DNA from: Streptomyces pactum
GTDB taxonomy: Bacteria > Actinomycetota > Actinomycetes > Streptomycetales > Streptomycetaceae
Length of the DNA stretch: 64,000 nucleotides
Assembly: GCF_002005225.1 (NCBI RefSeq)
Contig: NZ_CP019724.1
Span: forward strand, 8,288,001-8,352,000
Direction: 5' to 3'
The translations under genes were made by a program, and so were the position numbers. Positions within the stretch are counted from its first letter, which is position 1. Every line of letters starts with the position of its first letter. The notes beneath the pieces were generated by a model, which ran no database searches, was not told where the DNA came from, and saw nothing but the letters and a program-made list of their open reading frames with translations. Shown here piece by piece: positions 52,327 through 60,698 of this stretch.

Positions 52327-54413
52327 AGGAACCCGCGGGGCGCCACGAATCCCGCCGCGCCGTCAACGCCAGAAAGCGGATCAGCCGCCGTCCCAGCAGG
52401 CTCGGCACCCCCGCCGGCAGCACCGCCAAACCGGACCGCGTCGGTGACCTCGACGCCGGATTCCCCGGACTGCTGGGGCACGTGTGGCGGCGGGCACGGG
52501 AGGCCGAGGACCTGCGCACCACTGTCGACGTGCTGCTCACCCTCGACGGGCACGTCCCCGGCGACATCCAGTTGCGGGCCCTGAACTCCACGGAGCAGGC
52601 CGCCCTGACCGCCCTGTGCGGCCTGAGCTGGCGCGATCCGGACGACGCGGACGGCGGCGTCACCGACGCGGCGGCCCCCGCGCCGGCGGACCCCGACGCG
52701 GCGGGCCCCAGGCCGGCGGACCCCGACGCGGCGGACCCCGCGCCGGCGGACCCCGACGCGGCGGACCCCGGGCCGGCGGACCCCGACGCGGCGGGCCCCA
52801 GGCCGGCGGAGCCCAGGCCGGCCCCCGGCACGCCCCAGCCCCCCGCCTTCCTCGGCGAGATCGGCCTCAGCACCACGGGCCGCATCGCCCTGCGCGTCCC
52901 CGGCGCCCGCCCCCTCGACCCCCGCACCCTGGTCGGCGGTGTGCGCCGCGTGCCGTACGACCGCGCCGCTCTCGCCGCCTACCGGCGGGAACTCGACCAC
53001 GCCCGGGAACGGAACGCCGCCCGCGCCGCCGACTGCCGCGCCTGGCTCGCCGGGCAGGGACCCCAGGGCCGCCGCGCGCTGCTCTCCCAGGCCCGCGAGG
53101 CGGCCGTGCGCACCGCCCCGTTCGTCCTCTACCAGGAGGACACGCAGTACACGAACTTCCGCGACCACAACACCCTGACCGGCAAGACCCTGTGGCCCGG
53201 CCACCCGCACTGCGCCCTCAGCGCGCTCGAGGACCTGCCGTTCGACCTGTGGTCGGACCAGGACACCCAGGTACTGGTCTGCCTCACCCTGCTCATCCGC
53301 TCGGCCGGCTTCGGACGGATCGAGGAGGCCAACGGCACCCAGCTCACCGTCGACCACGTCGCCCACACGCTGGAGCGGGTACGCCGCGCCTACCGTGCCG
53401 TACCCGGCGTCGAACCGGTGCCCGCCGCCGCCTCGCACCGCGTCGCCGACCTCGACCGGCTCGCCGTCGCACTGCGCGAGCGCCGCCGGGAGGTGGGCCG
53501 GCACGCCCAGTTGTACCGCGAGATCCACGGGCCGCTGATGCACAAGGTGGAACGGGTGGCCGCCGCTGCCGGCCCCACCGCCCGGGCCCGCCAGGACGCC
53601 GTCGCCGAACGCCTGCGCACCAGGCTGGCGCTGGCCGGCGCCACGCTCGCCGACCTCGGCCGGACCCTGGCCGCCGCGCCCGGCTGGCTCGCCGAACCCC
53701 ACGGCGCCTTCGGCACCGGCCTGGAGTCGCTGGTGCACGAGACCGTGGCCGCGACCGCCGACGTCTTCGGCGCCGACTTCGCGATGAGCCGCGGCATGCG
53801 CTCGCTGCCCGACCTGGTACGGGCCCTGCGCGGTGAGAACTGGGCGGCGATCTGCGACTGGGACATCACGCACTTCTTCTGCTGCGTGGTGCCGCGGCCC
53901 GAAGCGGCCGCCCACTTCGGCGGCTCCCAAACCGCGCTCGCCGACGCGGCCTGGGCGATGTCCTCGCGCATGCAGTACAACTCCTGGCACTTCGTCGCCG
54001 GCAACCTGCCGCGAAAGCCCGAGGTGCTGGCCCGCGACCACTTCGTGCCGCCCGTCATCCCGGACCTCGCCTACTTCTCGGACCAGCACCACCACGGGCA
54101 CGTCAGCAACAACGTGCGCTTCTCCATCCGTTCCCCGCAGGCCGTCGAGGTCGACGGACGCCGCTTCGACGGCTTCATGGACCTCAGACTGCTGCGCTGC
54201 GCCGGCGACCCGTTCGGCGAACAGGACCTGCTCGCCGCCCACCAGGTGTCCGGATTCATCGCCCGCGCCACCTCGCTCGCCGCCTCGCTCGCCGCCGCCG
54301 GCACCACACTGGAGGTCACCGCGTTCGACTCCGGCTGGCACTGGACGGCCGTCACCGGCCAGGGGCCCGCGGCACCCGGAGCCCTGGCCGGCCAGATCCG
54401 CCGAGCGTCGTGA
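52323..54413 (+). CDS. Large unrecognised protein of the diazo cassette (KinJ-position)
   Basis: 696 residues with no family I can name. The N-terminus is basic (residues 1-40). A four-copy ten-residue repeat (PADPDAAGPR type) fills about 120-165. Conserved-looking blocks follow: QYTNFRDHNTLTGKTLWPGH, WAAICDWDITHFFCCVV and DLAYFSDQHHHGHVSNNVRF. The clustered His, Asp and Cys residues could hold a metal. It is coupled to the ferredoxin by ATGA overlap and followed by the amidase. Position and partner suggest the redox enzyme that makes the N-N bond or prepares its substrate; this is inference, as no motif proves it. No frameshift is seen. Confidence 0.8.
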   Translation: MKEPAGRHESRRAVNARKRISRRPSRLGTPAGSTAKPDRVGDLDAGFPGLLGHVWRRAREAEDLRTTVDVLLTLDGHVPGDIQLRALNSTEQAALTALCGLSWRDPDDADGGVTDAAAPAPADPDAAGPRPADPDAADPAPADPDAADPGPADPDAAGPRPAEPRPAPGTPQPPAFLGEIGLSTTGRIALRVPGARPLDPRTLVGGVRRVPYDRAALAAYRRELDHARERNAARAADCRAWLAGQGPQGRRALLSQAREAAVRTAPFVLYQEDTQYTNFRDHNTLTGKTLWPGHPHCALSALEDLPFDLWSDQDTQVLVCLTLLIRSAGFGRIEEANGTQLTVDHVAHTLERVRRAYRAVPGVEPVPAAASHRVADLDRLAVALRERRREVGRHAQLYREIHGPLMHKVERVAAAAGPTARARQDAVAERLRTRLALAGATLADLGRTLAAAPGWLAEPHGAFGTGLESLVHETVAATADVFGADFAMSRGMRSLPDLVRALRGENWAAICDWDITHFFCCVVPRPEAAAHFGGSQTALADAAWAMSSRMQYNSWHFVAGNLPRKPEVLARDHFVPPVIPDLAYFSDQHHHGHVSNNVRFSIRSPQAVEVDGRRFDGFMDLRLLRCAGDPFGEQDLLAAHQVSGFIARATSLAASLAAAGTTLEVTAFDSGWHWTAVTGQGPAAPGALAGQIRRAS

Positions 54414-54424
54414 AAGGAGAGGCG

Positions 54425-55813
54425 ATGACCGCCCGCGGCGTCAGCCACACCGGACAACTCCTGCGACGGGGCGAGCTGTCCGCCCTCGAACACACCACCG
54501 CCGTCCTGGACGCCATCCGCGAACAGGACACCCTCGACGCCTACGTGTCCGTCGCGGGCGAGGAGGCACTGCGCGCGGCCGAACGCGCGGACGCCCGGAT
54601 CCGCAAACTGGGCGCCGACGCCTGGCGGACCATGCCGCTGCTCGGCGTCACCGTCTCCGTCAAGGACCTGCTGCAGACCCACGACCTGCCCACCGCACGC
54701 GGCTCGCTGCTGCCCAACGACCGGCCCCGCCGGGACACGCCCGCCGTGGCCCGGCTGCGCGCCGCCGGGGCCGTCGTCGTCGGCAAGACCGCCACCTCCG
54801 AATACGGCTGGAGCGCCTCGACCGTCAGCCGGGCCGCCCCGCCCACCCGCAACCCCTACGACCCGCGCCTGAGCGCGGGCGGCTCCAGCGGCGGCGCCGC
54901 GGCCGCGGTGGCCACGGGCCTGTGCGACGGCGCCCTGGGCACCGACGGATCCGGATCGATCCGGATCCCCGCCGCGTTCTGCGGCGTCGTCGGCTACAAA
55001 CCGTCCCTGGGCCGCATCCCGTACGTCCCCAACAGCGCCGACCGGCTCGCCCACCAGGGCCCCCTCGCCCGTACCGTCGCCGACGCCGCGCTGCTCGCCA
55101 CGGTCATGGCGGGCCCGCACCCGGCCGACCCCGACTCCGGCCTCGGCTCCCTGGACGCGCCGCGCACCAAACGGGTACTGAGGATCGGCTGGATCGAGTA
55201 CGAGGGCACCGCCGACGAGGTCCGCCACGTCACCGAACCCGCCCGCCTGGCCCTGCGGGCACAGGGCCACCTGGTCGAGGACGTCGAGGTGCGCTGCGCC
55301 CGCCTGTACCCCGCCCTCGTCGACCTCCTCGCCGCCTTCGAGGCGGCCGGGGCCCGCCCCGAGGACGACGAACGGGCCGACCCCGGCCGCCTGGAGGTGA
55401 TCCGGCACGGGCGCACGCTCGGCGGCGCCGACGTGATCCGGGCCGAGGAGGTCCGCCAGGGCCTGCGCGCCACCCTGCGCACCGTCATGGACCACTACGA
55501 CGTCCTCGCCATGGCCACCGTGCCCGTCGAGCCGTTCGCCACCGGCGCCTTCGCCCCGCCCTGGGCGGCCGACGCCCGGGACCTGCAGTGGCTGGCCTGG
55601 GCGCCCGCCTCGTACCCCTTCAACATGACCGGCCAGCCGGCCCTGTCGCTGCCCGCCGGCCTCACCCGCTCCGGCCTGCCGGTGGGCCTGCAACTGGTCG
55701 GGCCCGTCGGCGCCGACGACCTGGTCCTCCGGCTCGCCGGGCACCTGGAGTCGGACCTCGGCACACCGGTGCCGCCCCACCCGCGCGTTCTGCAGCCCGC
55801 GGCCGCCCGGTAA
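54425..55813 (+). CDS. Amidase-signature enzyme of the diazo cassette (KinK/FzmO-like)
   Basis: 462 residues. The Ser-Ser-Lys triad is present: GVTVSVKDLLQTHDLP (Lys), LSAGGSSGGAAAAVATGL (Ser) and GTDGSGSIRIPAAF (nucleophile Ser). Start ATG 54425 lies behind AAAGGAG, 11 bases after the preceding stop. In fosfazinomycin and kinamycin pathways, homologous amidases cleave or transfer the hydrazide from a glutamyl-hydrazine carrier. Gene order here (amidase, ligase, lyase, acetyltransferase) matches that cassette, so the role is assigned by family plus synteny. Confidence 0.93.
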   Translation: MTARGVSHTGQLLRRGELSALEHTTAVLDAIREQDTLDAYVSVAGEEALRAAERADARIRKLGADAWRTMPLLGVTVSVKDLLQTHDLPTARGSLLPNDRPRRDTPAVARLRAAGAVVVGKTATSEYGWSASTVSRAAPPTRNPYDPRLSAGGSSGGAAAAVATGLCDGALGTDGSGSIRIPAAFCGVVGYKPSLGRIPYVPNSADRLAHQGPLARTVADAALLATVMAGPHPADPDSGLGSLDAPRTKRVLRIGWIEYEGTADEVRHVTEPARLALRAQGHLVEDVEVRCARLYPALVDLLAAFEAAGARPEDDERADPGRLEVIRHGRTLGGADVIRAEEVRQGLRATLRTVMDHYDVLAMATVPVEPFATGAFAPPWAADARDLQWLAWAPASYPFNMTGQPALSLPAGLTRSGLPVGLQLVGPVGADDLVLRLAGHLESDLGTPVPPHPRVLQPAAAR

Positions 55814-55839
55814 CCCACGCCCGAGGAAAGGACGTTCCC

Positions 55840-57351
55840 ATGTACGCCAGGTCATGGTCCTCGCCCGCCGCGCAGGGCAGCGTCGGGCGGCCCTCGTTCG
55901 TGGCCGGTCACGGGCTGTGGGACCAAGCCCGCATCGCCGCCGCCGAGCTGATCGAGGCGAGCCTCGCCGACCTCGACCTCGTGCGCCTCGTCTTCGGCGA
56001 CCCCCACGGTCTGGCCCGCTCCAAGACCCTCACCGCCGAGGCGTTTCGCGGCGTGCTGCGCAACGGCATGAACTTCAGTCCCGGGCCGTACCTCTTCGAC
56101 ACCGGCCACGCCGTCGCCGTCGACTTCCTCGGCGAGCACGGCATCGGCGTCGACGAGATCGCCGGCGCCGGGAACTTCATCCTGGTCCCGGACCCCCTCA
56201 CCTTCCACGAGCTGCCCGGCGGCGACGCCCGCACCGCCTGGGTGATCGGCGACGAGTACCTGCGCGACGGCAGCCCCCACCCGCTCTCGTCACGGGCCGT
56301 GCTGCGCCACGTCGTCGACCGCTACACCGAGCGGGACCTCGCCCCCGTCCTCGGCCTCGAAGTCGAGTGGTACCTCACCCGCCGCCTCGACGACGCTCCC
56401 GGCAACACGGGCAACGGCTTCGGACTGCAGGGCCGGCCACCGCGCGTGGCCGCCCTGAACGCCGGCTACCAGTTCAACCTCGACGGCCACTACGACACCG
56501 TCGCCCCCCTCACCGACCCGCTCGCCCTGCACCTGCTCGCCCTCGGGCTGCCGCTGCGGTCGATGGAGCACGAGTCGGGGCCCGGGCAGGTCGAGACGAC
56601 GTTCAGCCCGATGTCCGCGCTGGACACCGCCGACGCGATGCTGCTCTTCCGCACGGTCACCAAGAGCTGGTGCGCCCGGCGCGGGCACCACGCCTCCTTC
56701 ATGTCGCAGCCGCTCCTGGACGCCGCCGACCCCAGCGGCTGGCACCTCAACCAGTCCGTCGCACACCTCGCCTCCGGCAGCAACCTGTTCGGCACCGAGG
56801 ACCCCTCGGACGGCCTGTCCCCGCACGGCAAGGCGTACGCGGAGGGACTGCTGAACTGGGCCCGCGACCTGTTCCTGCTCTCGGTGCCCACCGTCAACGG
56901 CTACCGTCGCCTGGCCCCCGAACACACCCTCGCACCCACCCGGCTCGGCTGGAGCCAGGAAGACCGCAGCGCGATGGTCCGCGTCGTCGGCCACGGCGCC
57001 GGCGCCCACCTCGAGAACCGGATCGGCGAGCCGTGCGCCAACCCCTACCTCGCCATCGCCGCCCAGCTGTTCGCGGGCCTGGAGGGCCTCACCGCCCCGG
57101 CCGCACCCGCGGACGCCACCGGTGCCGCGCCCTGCCACGGCACCGGCGGCGTACCGCGGCACCTGCGCGAGGCCCTCGACGCCTTCCGCGCCGGCCGCGC
57201 CGCCCAACTGCTCGGCGAGCCGCTCACCGCCTGCCTCACCAAACTCAAGGAGAGCGAACTGCGCCGCTACGAGGCCTGGTGCCTGCAGGCCGCACCCGCG
57301 CCCGGACGGGTCACCGAGTGGGAGCAGCGGGAGTACTTCGGCGCCTACTGA
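55840..57351 (+). CDS. Glutamine synthetase-like ligase (glutamyl-hydrazine synthetase, KinL/FzmN-like)
   Basis: 503 residues of the glutamine synthetase fold, slightly longer than usual: GLEVEWYL (metal ligand), SMEHESGPGQVETTFSPMSA, RRGHHASFMSQPLLDAA and ENRIGEPCANPYLAIAAQLF. Active-site positions equivalent to GS are recognisable, so it should form a gamma-glutamyl-phosphate and couple an amine-type nucleophile. Homologues in fosfazinomycin/kinamycin clusters use hydrazine to form glutamylhydrazine. ATG 55840 has GAGGAAAGGA upstream; 26 bases separate it from the amidase. The nucleophile is inferred from synteny. Confidence 0.92.
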   Translation: MYARSWSSPAAQGSVGRPSFVAGHGLWDQARIAAAELIEASLADLDLVRLVFGDPHGLARSKTLTAEAFRGVLRNGMNFSPGPYLFDTGHAVAVDFLGEHGIGVDEIAGAGNFILVPDPLTFHELPGGDARTAWVIGDEYLRDGSPHPLSSRAVLRHVVDRYTERDLAPVLGLEVEWYLTRRLDDAPGNTGNGFGLQGRPPRVAALNAGYQFNLDGHYDTVAPLTDPLALHLLALGLPLRSMEHESGPGQVETTFSPMSALDTADAMLLFRTVTKSWCARRGHHASFMSQPLLDAADPSGWHLNQSVAHLASGSNLFGTEDPSDGLSPHGKAYAEGLLNWARDLFLLSVPTVNGYRRLAPEHTLAPTRLGWSQEDRSAMVRVVGHGAGAHLENRIGEPCANPYLAIAAQLFAGLEGLTAPAAPADATGAAPCHGTGGVPRHLREALDAFRAGRAAQLLGEPLTACLTKLKESELRRYEAWCLQAAPAPGRVTEWEQREYFGAY

Positions 57352-57412
57352 CCCCGCCGGACCACAGCTTCCCCCCCCCAACCCTCCCCGCCCCTCCTGA
57401 CGAAGGCCTCGC

Positions 57413-58699
57413 ATGCTTGCCCGATACACGCTGCCCGAGATGGCCCACCTCTTCACCGACCGCTCCCGCTACGCCACCTGGGTGCGGGTGGAGATCCTCG
57501 CCTCCCAGGCGCAGGCCGCCCTGGGCCGCGTACCGCACGAGGCGGTCGAGGACATGCGCCGCGCCCGCGTCCCGGACCCCGAGCGGGTCGCCGAGATCGA
57601 ACGGGAACGCGACCACGAGGTGCTCTCCTTCCTCGCCGCCTACTGCGAGGACATCCCCGCCTCCTCCGCGTGCTGGGTGCACCACGGCATGACCAGCTAC
57701 GACCTCGTCGACACCGCCCTGGGCCACACCCTGGCCCGCGCCACCGACCTGCTCACCGGCGCCACCCGGCGGCTGCGCCGGGTGCTGACCGAACGGGCCC
57801 TGGAGCACTGGGACACCGTCATGGTGGGCCGCACCCACGGCGTGCACGCCGAGCCCACCACCTTCGGGCACAAACTCGCCGGCCACGCCTTCGCCGTGGA
57901 CCGCTCGCTCGGCCGGCTCGCCGCCGCCCGCGAGGCCGTCGCCGTCGGCACCGTCTCCGGCTCCGTCGGCACCTACGCGCTGATCGACCCGCGCGTCGAG
58001 GAGCACGTCCTGGCCGCCCTGGGCCTGGCCGCCGAGCCCGCGCCCAGCCAGGTCGTCGCCCGGGACCGGCACGCCCAGCTCCTGCAGGCCGTGGCCACAC
58101 TGGGCGCCTGCGTGGAACAGATCGCCCTGGAACTGCGGCTGCTGCAGCGCACCGAGGTCCGCGAGGTCGAGGAACGGCGCACCGGCGCCTACCAGGGCTC
58201 CAGCGCCATGCCCCACAAACGCAACCCCACCACGAGCGAACGCCTGTGCGGGCTGGCCCGCCTGCTGCGCGGCTACGCCGACACCGCGGTGGAGAACGTG
58301 GCGCTCTGGCACGAACGCGACCTCGCCCACCAGTGCGTGGAGCGGGTGATCCTGCCCGACAGCCTCTGCGCCGGCCACTTCCAGGTCACCAGGGCCGCCG
58401 ACCTGGTGGCCTCGCTCACCGTCGACGCCGACCGGATGCGCGCACACATCGACCAGACCGACGGCCTCGTCCACAGCTCCGCGGTCCTCGCCGACCTCCT
58501 CGGCGAGGGCATGGAGCGCGAACACGCCTACCGCAGCGTGCAGGCCGCGGCCGGCCACACCCTGGCGACGGGCGAGCACTTCGGCGCGGCCCTGGCCAAG
58601 GAGGGCATCGGCCCGGCCCCCCTCGGTGCCGAGCGCTTCCTCGTCCACCACGATGTGATCCGCACCCGTCTGGAGAAACTGCATGAACTGGAAGACTGA
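57413..58699 (+). CDS. Adenylosuccinate lyase-like enzyme (hydrazinosuccinate lyase, KinM/FzmR-like)
   Basis: 428 residues of the fumarase/aspartase superfamily. Diagnostic blocks are HHGMTSYDLVDTALGHTL, MVGRTHGVHAEPTTFGHKLA and the signature GSSAMPHKRNPTTSERL. In fosfazinomycin and kinamycin pathways the homologue splits N-amino-aspartate (hydrazinosuccinate) into fumarate and hydrazine. The chain length is shorter than housekeeping PurB by a few dozen residues. The gene has a weak ribosome site and overlaps the following acetyltransferase by 17 bases. A housekeeping role is unlikely in this context. Confidence 0.92.
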   Translation: MLARYTLPEMAHLFTDRSRYATWVRVEILASQAQAALGRVPHEAVEDMRRARVPDPERVAEIERERDHEVLSFLAAYCEDIPASSACWVHHGMTSYDLVDTALGHTLARATDLLTGATRRLRRVLTERALEHWDTVMVGRTHGVHAEPTTFGHKLAGHAFAVDRSLGRLAAAREAVAVGTVSGSVGTYALIDPRVEEHVLAALGLAAEPAPSQVVARDRHAQLLQAVATLGACVEQIALELRLLQRTEVREVEERRTGAYQGSSAMPHKRNPTTSERLCGLARLLRGYADTAVENVALWHERDLAHQCVERVILPDSLCAGHFQVTRAADLVASLTVDADRMRAHIDQTDGLVHSSAVLADLLGEGMEREHAYRSVQAAAGHTLATGEHFGAALAKEGIGPAPLGAERFLVHHDVIRTRLEKLHELED

Positions 58700-59087
58700 C
58701 CGCGTCGAGGGGGCCGCCCTCGACCCGGCCGAAGTCCTCGCCGTCTACCACGCCTCCGGCCTCGCCGAGCGGCGCCCGGTCGAGGACCCAGAACGGTTCG
58801 CCGCCATGGTCGCGAACGCCAACCTCGTCCTGGCCGCCCGCGACGAGGAGGGCACGCTCCTGGGCATCGTGCGCGCCATGTCCGACTTCTCCTACGTCAC
58901 CTACGTCTGCGACATCGCCGTCGTACGGGAGCGCCAGCGCTCCGGCATCGGCCGCGCCCTGATCGACGCCACGCGGGAGGCGGCACCGGCCGCCAAACTG
59001 GTCCTCCTGTCCGCGCCCGCGGCCGTCGACTACTACCCGCACATCGGGTTCACGCGCCACGCGTCGGCCTGGGTCCTCAACCCGTAG
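58683..59087 (+). CDS. GNAT N-acetyltransferase of the diazo cassette (KinN/FzmQ-like)
   Basis: 134 residues with the GNAT core: VLAARDEEGTLLGIVRAMSD, YVCDIAVVRERQRSGIGRAL (acetyl-CoA loop QRSGIG) and VDYYPHIGFTRHASAWVL. It starts inside the lyase gene (ATG 58683, overlap 17 bases), so coupled translation is expected. FzmQ and KinN acetylate the distal nitrogen of glutamylhydrazine, which protects it before transfer. The very small size and place at the end of the cassette agree with those proteins. Confidence 0.92.
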   Translation: MNWKTDRVEGAALDPAEVLAVYHASGLAERRPVEDPERFAAMVANANLVLAARDEEGTLLGIVRAMSDFSYVTYVCDIAVVRERQRSGIGRALIDATREAAPAAKLVLLSAPAAVDYYPHIGFTRHASAWVLNP

Positions 59088-59252
59088 CACCCGGCTCCCA
59101 CCGGGTCAGCGGGGCTGTACCGGGGCTCGACCGCGCCCTTTTAGATTCACGGTCGGGGCGGGCCCCGTGCCCGCGGCGCCACGGGCGGCCCGCACCCCGT
59201 GCCGCCCGCCGCCGCACACGCCCCGCGCACCGCACCGGACCCCGGGGGAGGC

Positions 59253-60041
59253 ATGACCCACACATCGGCACAGGCGCTGCTCGACACCCGCCCGCCCGCC
59301 GGCCCCGCCCCGGCCCTCCCACGGCCCGCGCAGGAGCACGAGCCGGCCGCCACCGGCCCCGGCGCGGCCGTATCGATGCCCTCCGGGCGGCGCGTCCTCG
59401 TCGTCGACGCCGACACCGCCTGCGCCGACTCCCTGGTCACCCAGTTGCGCCGGCACGGCCACGAGGCCCTCGGCGTCCGGCGCGGCCAGGACGTGCTGCG
59501 CGCCCACGAGGACGCCGACCTGGTCCTCCTCGACCTCGAGCTGCCCGACCTGGACGGCCTGGAGGTCTGCCGCGCCCTGCGCGCCGTCAGCCGGGTGCCG
59601 GTCATCATCGTCACCGCCCGCGCCTCCGAACTGGACTGCGTCCTCGGCCTGCAGGCGGGCGCCGACGACTACGTCGCCAAGCCGTACGGCCTGCGCGAGC
59701 TGATGGCCCGGATCGAGGCGGTGATGCGGCGGGCCGCATGGCAGCCCGCCGCCGCCCGCGAGCTGCGGCACGGCCGGCTGCACATCGACGTGGGCTCCCG
59801 CGAGGTCCTGGTCGGCGGCGAGGAGGTCGCCCTGACCCGCAAGGAGTTCGACCTCCTGTGCCTGCTCGCCTCGCACCCGGACACAGTCATCCCGCGCAAG
59901 CAGCTCCTCCAGCGGGTCTGGGGCGACTCGTGGTCCCGCCGCACCGTCGACACCCACGTCAGCAGCCTCCGCGGCAAGCTGGGCGACAGCGGCTGGATCG
60001 TGACGGTGCGCGGTGTGGGCTTCATGCTGGGCAAGCCCTGA
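59253..60041 (+). CDS. OmpR-family response regulator, JadR1-like
   Basis: 262 residues: a Pro/Ala-rich 45-residue leader, a receiver domain (RRVLVVDADTACADSLVTQL, LVLLDLELPDLDGLEVCRAL, VTARAS, YVAKPYG) and a winged helix (EVALTRKEFDLLCLLASHPD, WSRRTVDTHVSSLRGKL). The phospho-acceptor Asp, Thr and Lys are present, but the acidic pair reads VDAD, with one acid replaced by Ala. No sensor kinase gene is nearby. JadR1 of jadomycin is such an atypical regulator, answering to the end product rather than to a kinase; this may be similar. ATG 59253 has GGGGGAGG upstream. Confidence 0.9.
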   Translation: MTHTSAQALLDTRPPAGPAPALPRPAQEHEPAATGPGAAVSMPSGRRVLVVDADTACADSLVTQLRRHGHEALGVRRGQDVLRAHEDADLVLLDLELPDLDGLEVCRALRAVSRVPVIIVTARASELDCVLGLQAGADDYVAKPYGLRELMARIEAVMRRAAWQPAAARELRHGRLHIDVGSREVLVGGEEVALTRKEFDLLCLLASHPDTVIPRKQLLQRVWGDSWSRRTVDTHVSSLRGKLGDSGWIVTVRGVGFMLGKP

Positions 60042-60060
60042 CGGCCCTCCGCACAGGACG

Positions 60061-60078
60061 TTCGAGCGTTTCTCGAGC
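60061..60078 (+). promoter_or_regulatory. Candidate SARP-binding heptamer repeat before the secreted-protein gene
   Basis: TTCGAGC (60061-60067) and CTCGAGC (60072-60078), 11 bases apart, about 85 bases before the ATG. CGAGCGTTTCTCGAGC is identical to the site before the carboxylase genes. Confidence 0.7.
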
Positions 60079-60160
60079 CGGTCTCATGCGCTCCGGCCGA
60101 CTCTGGGTGAGGCGTGATCACCTGAACGCGCCGTTCCGCTTACCCGATGGGGAGACGAAC

Positions 60161-60577
60161 ATGCAGATCCGCTCGCGTCTGACCAAGTCCGGCCTGCTGG
60201 GCGCCGCCGCCGTGGCCGCCCTCGCCTTCTCGGCAGCCCCGGCCTCCGCGGCGCCGGCGGTGACCGCCTCGCCCGGCAGCGGCCTGTCCGACGGCCAGTC
60301 CGTGACCGTGACCGGCACCGGCTTCCCGGCGGGCGCCGAGGTCGCCGTGGCGCAGTGCCGGGAGAACACCACGTGCACCGACACGCTGACGAGGGCCACC
60401 GTCGGCGCCGACGGCGGCTTCACCGCCCCCTACACGGTGCGCGAGCAGTTCACGGCCACCGACTGGAGCACCGGCACCGGCACCCCCGTGACCGTGGACT
60501 GCGGCACGCAGCAGTGCCAGTTGGTCGCCTACCAGGAGAGCACCGGTCCGGTCGGCACCGGCATCTCCTTCGGCTGA
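60161..60577 (+). CDS. Secreted neocarzinostatin-family apoprotein-like protein
   Basis: 138 residues with a Sec signal peptide (SRLTKSGLLGAAAVAALAFS, then AAPASAAPA as likely cleavage site). The mature part, VTASPGSGLSDGQSVTVTGT then GFPAGAEVAVAQC, is the immunoglobulin-like fold of neocarzinostatin-type apoproteins. The two Cys pairs sit as expected: QCRENTTC and VDCGTQQCQ. Such proteins bind reactive chromophores, but relatives without a known ligand are widespread in Streptomyces. Control by the upstream SARP-type site would link it to the diazo product, suggesting sequestration or carriage outside the cell. ATG 60161 follows GGGGAGA. Confidence 0.85.
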   Translation: MQIRSRLTKSGLLGAAAVAALAFSAAPASAAPAVTASPGSGLSDGQSVTVTGTGFPAGAEVAVAQCRENTTCTDTLTRATVGADGGFTAPYTVREQFTATDWSTGTGTPVTVDCGTQQCQLVAYQESTGPVGTGISFG

Positions 60578-60593
60578 GCCGGCCCGCCGGGCC

Positions 60594-60640
60594 CGAGCCC
60601 ACCGCGCGGTGCCCGCGACCGGCACCGCGCGGTGGGCTCG
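60594..60640. terminator. Strong bidirectional hairpin at cluster right border
   Basis: A perfect 20-base inverted repeat, CGAGCCCACCGCGCGGTGCC with its complement, and a seven-base loop. It separates the secreted-protein gene from the convergent VOC gene. Confidence 0.9.
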
Positions 60641-60698
60641 CTCGTGTCCCGCCGCGCCGGCACGGGGCGCCGCGGATCCCGGCGAGGACACGTCCCGC

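Noticed and set aside
53833..55839. Plus-strand frame running into the ligase gene as one 1,172-codon protein
   Set aside because: The part before 55840 is an Arg/Pro-rich shadow of the 696-residue protein and amidase; the ligase has its own ribosome site.
59089..59106. Short hairpin after the diazo cassette as a terminator
   Set aside because: ACCCGG/CCGGGT is only six base pairs, too weak to claim in such GC-rich DNA.
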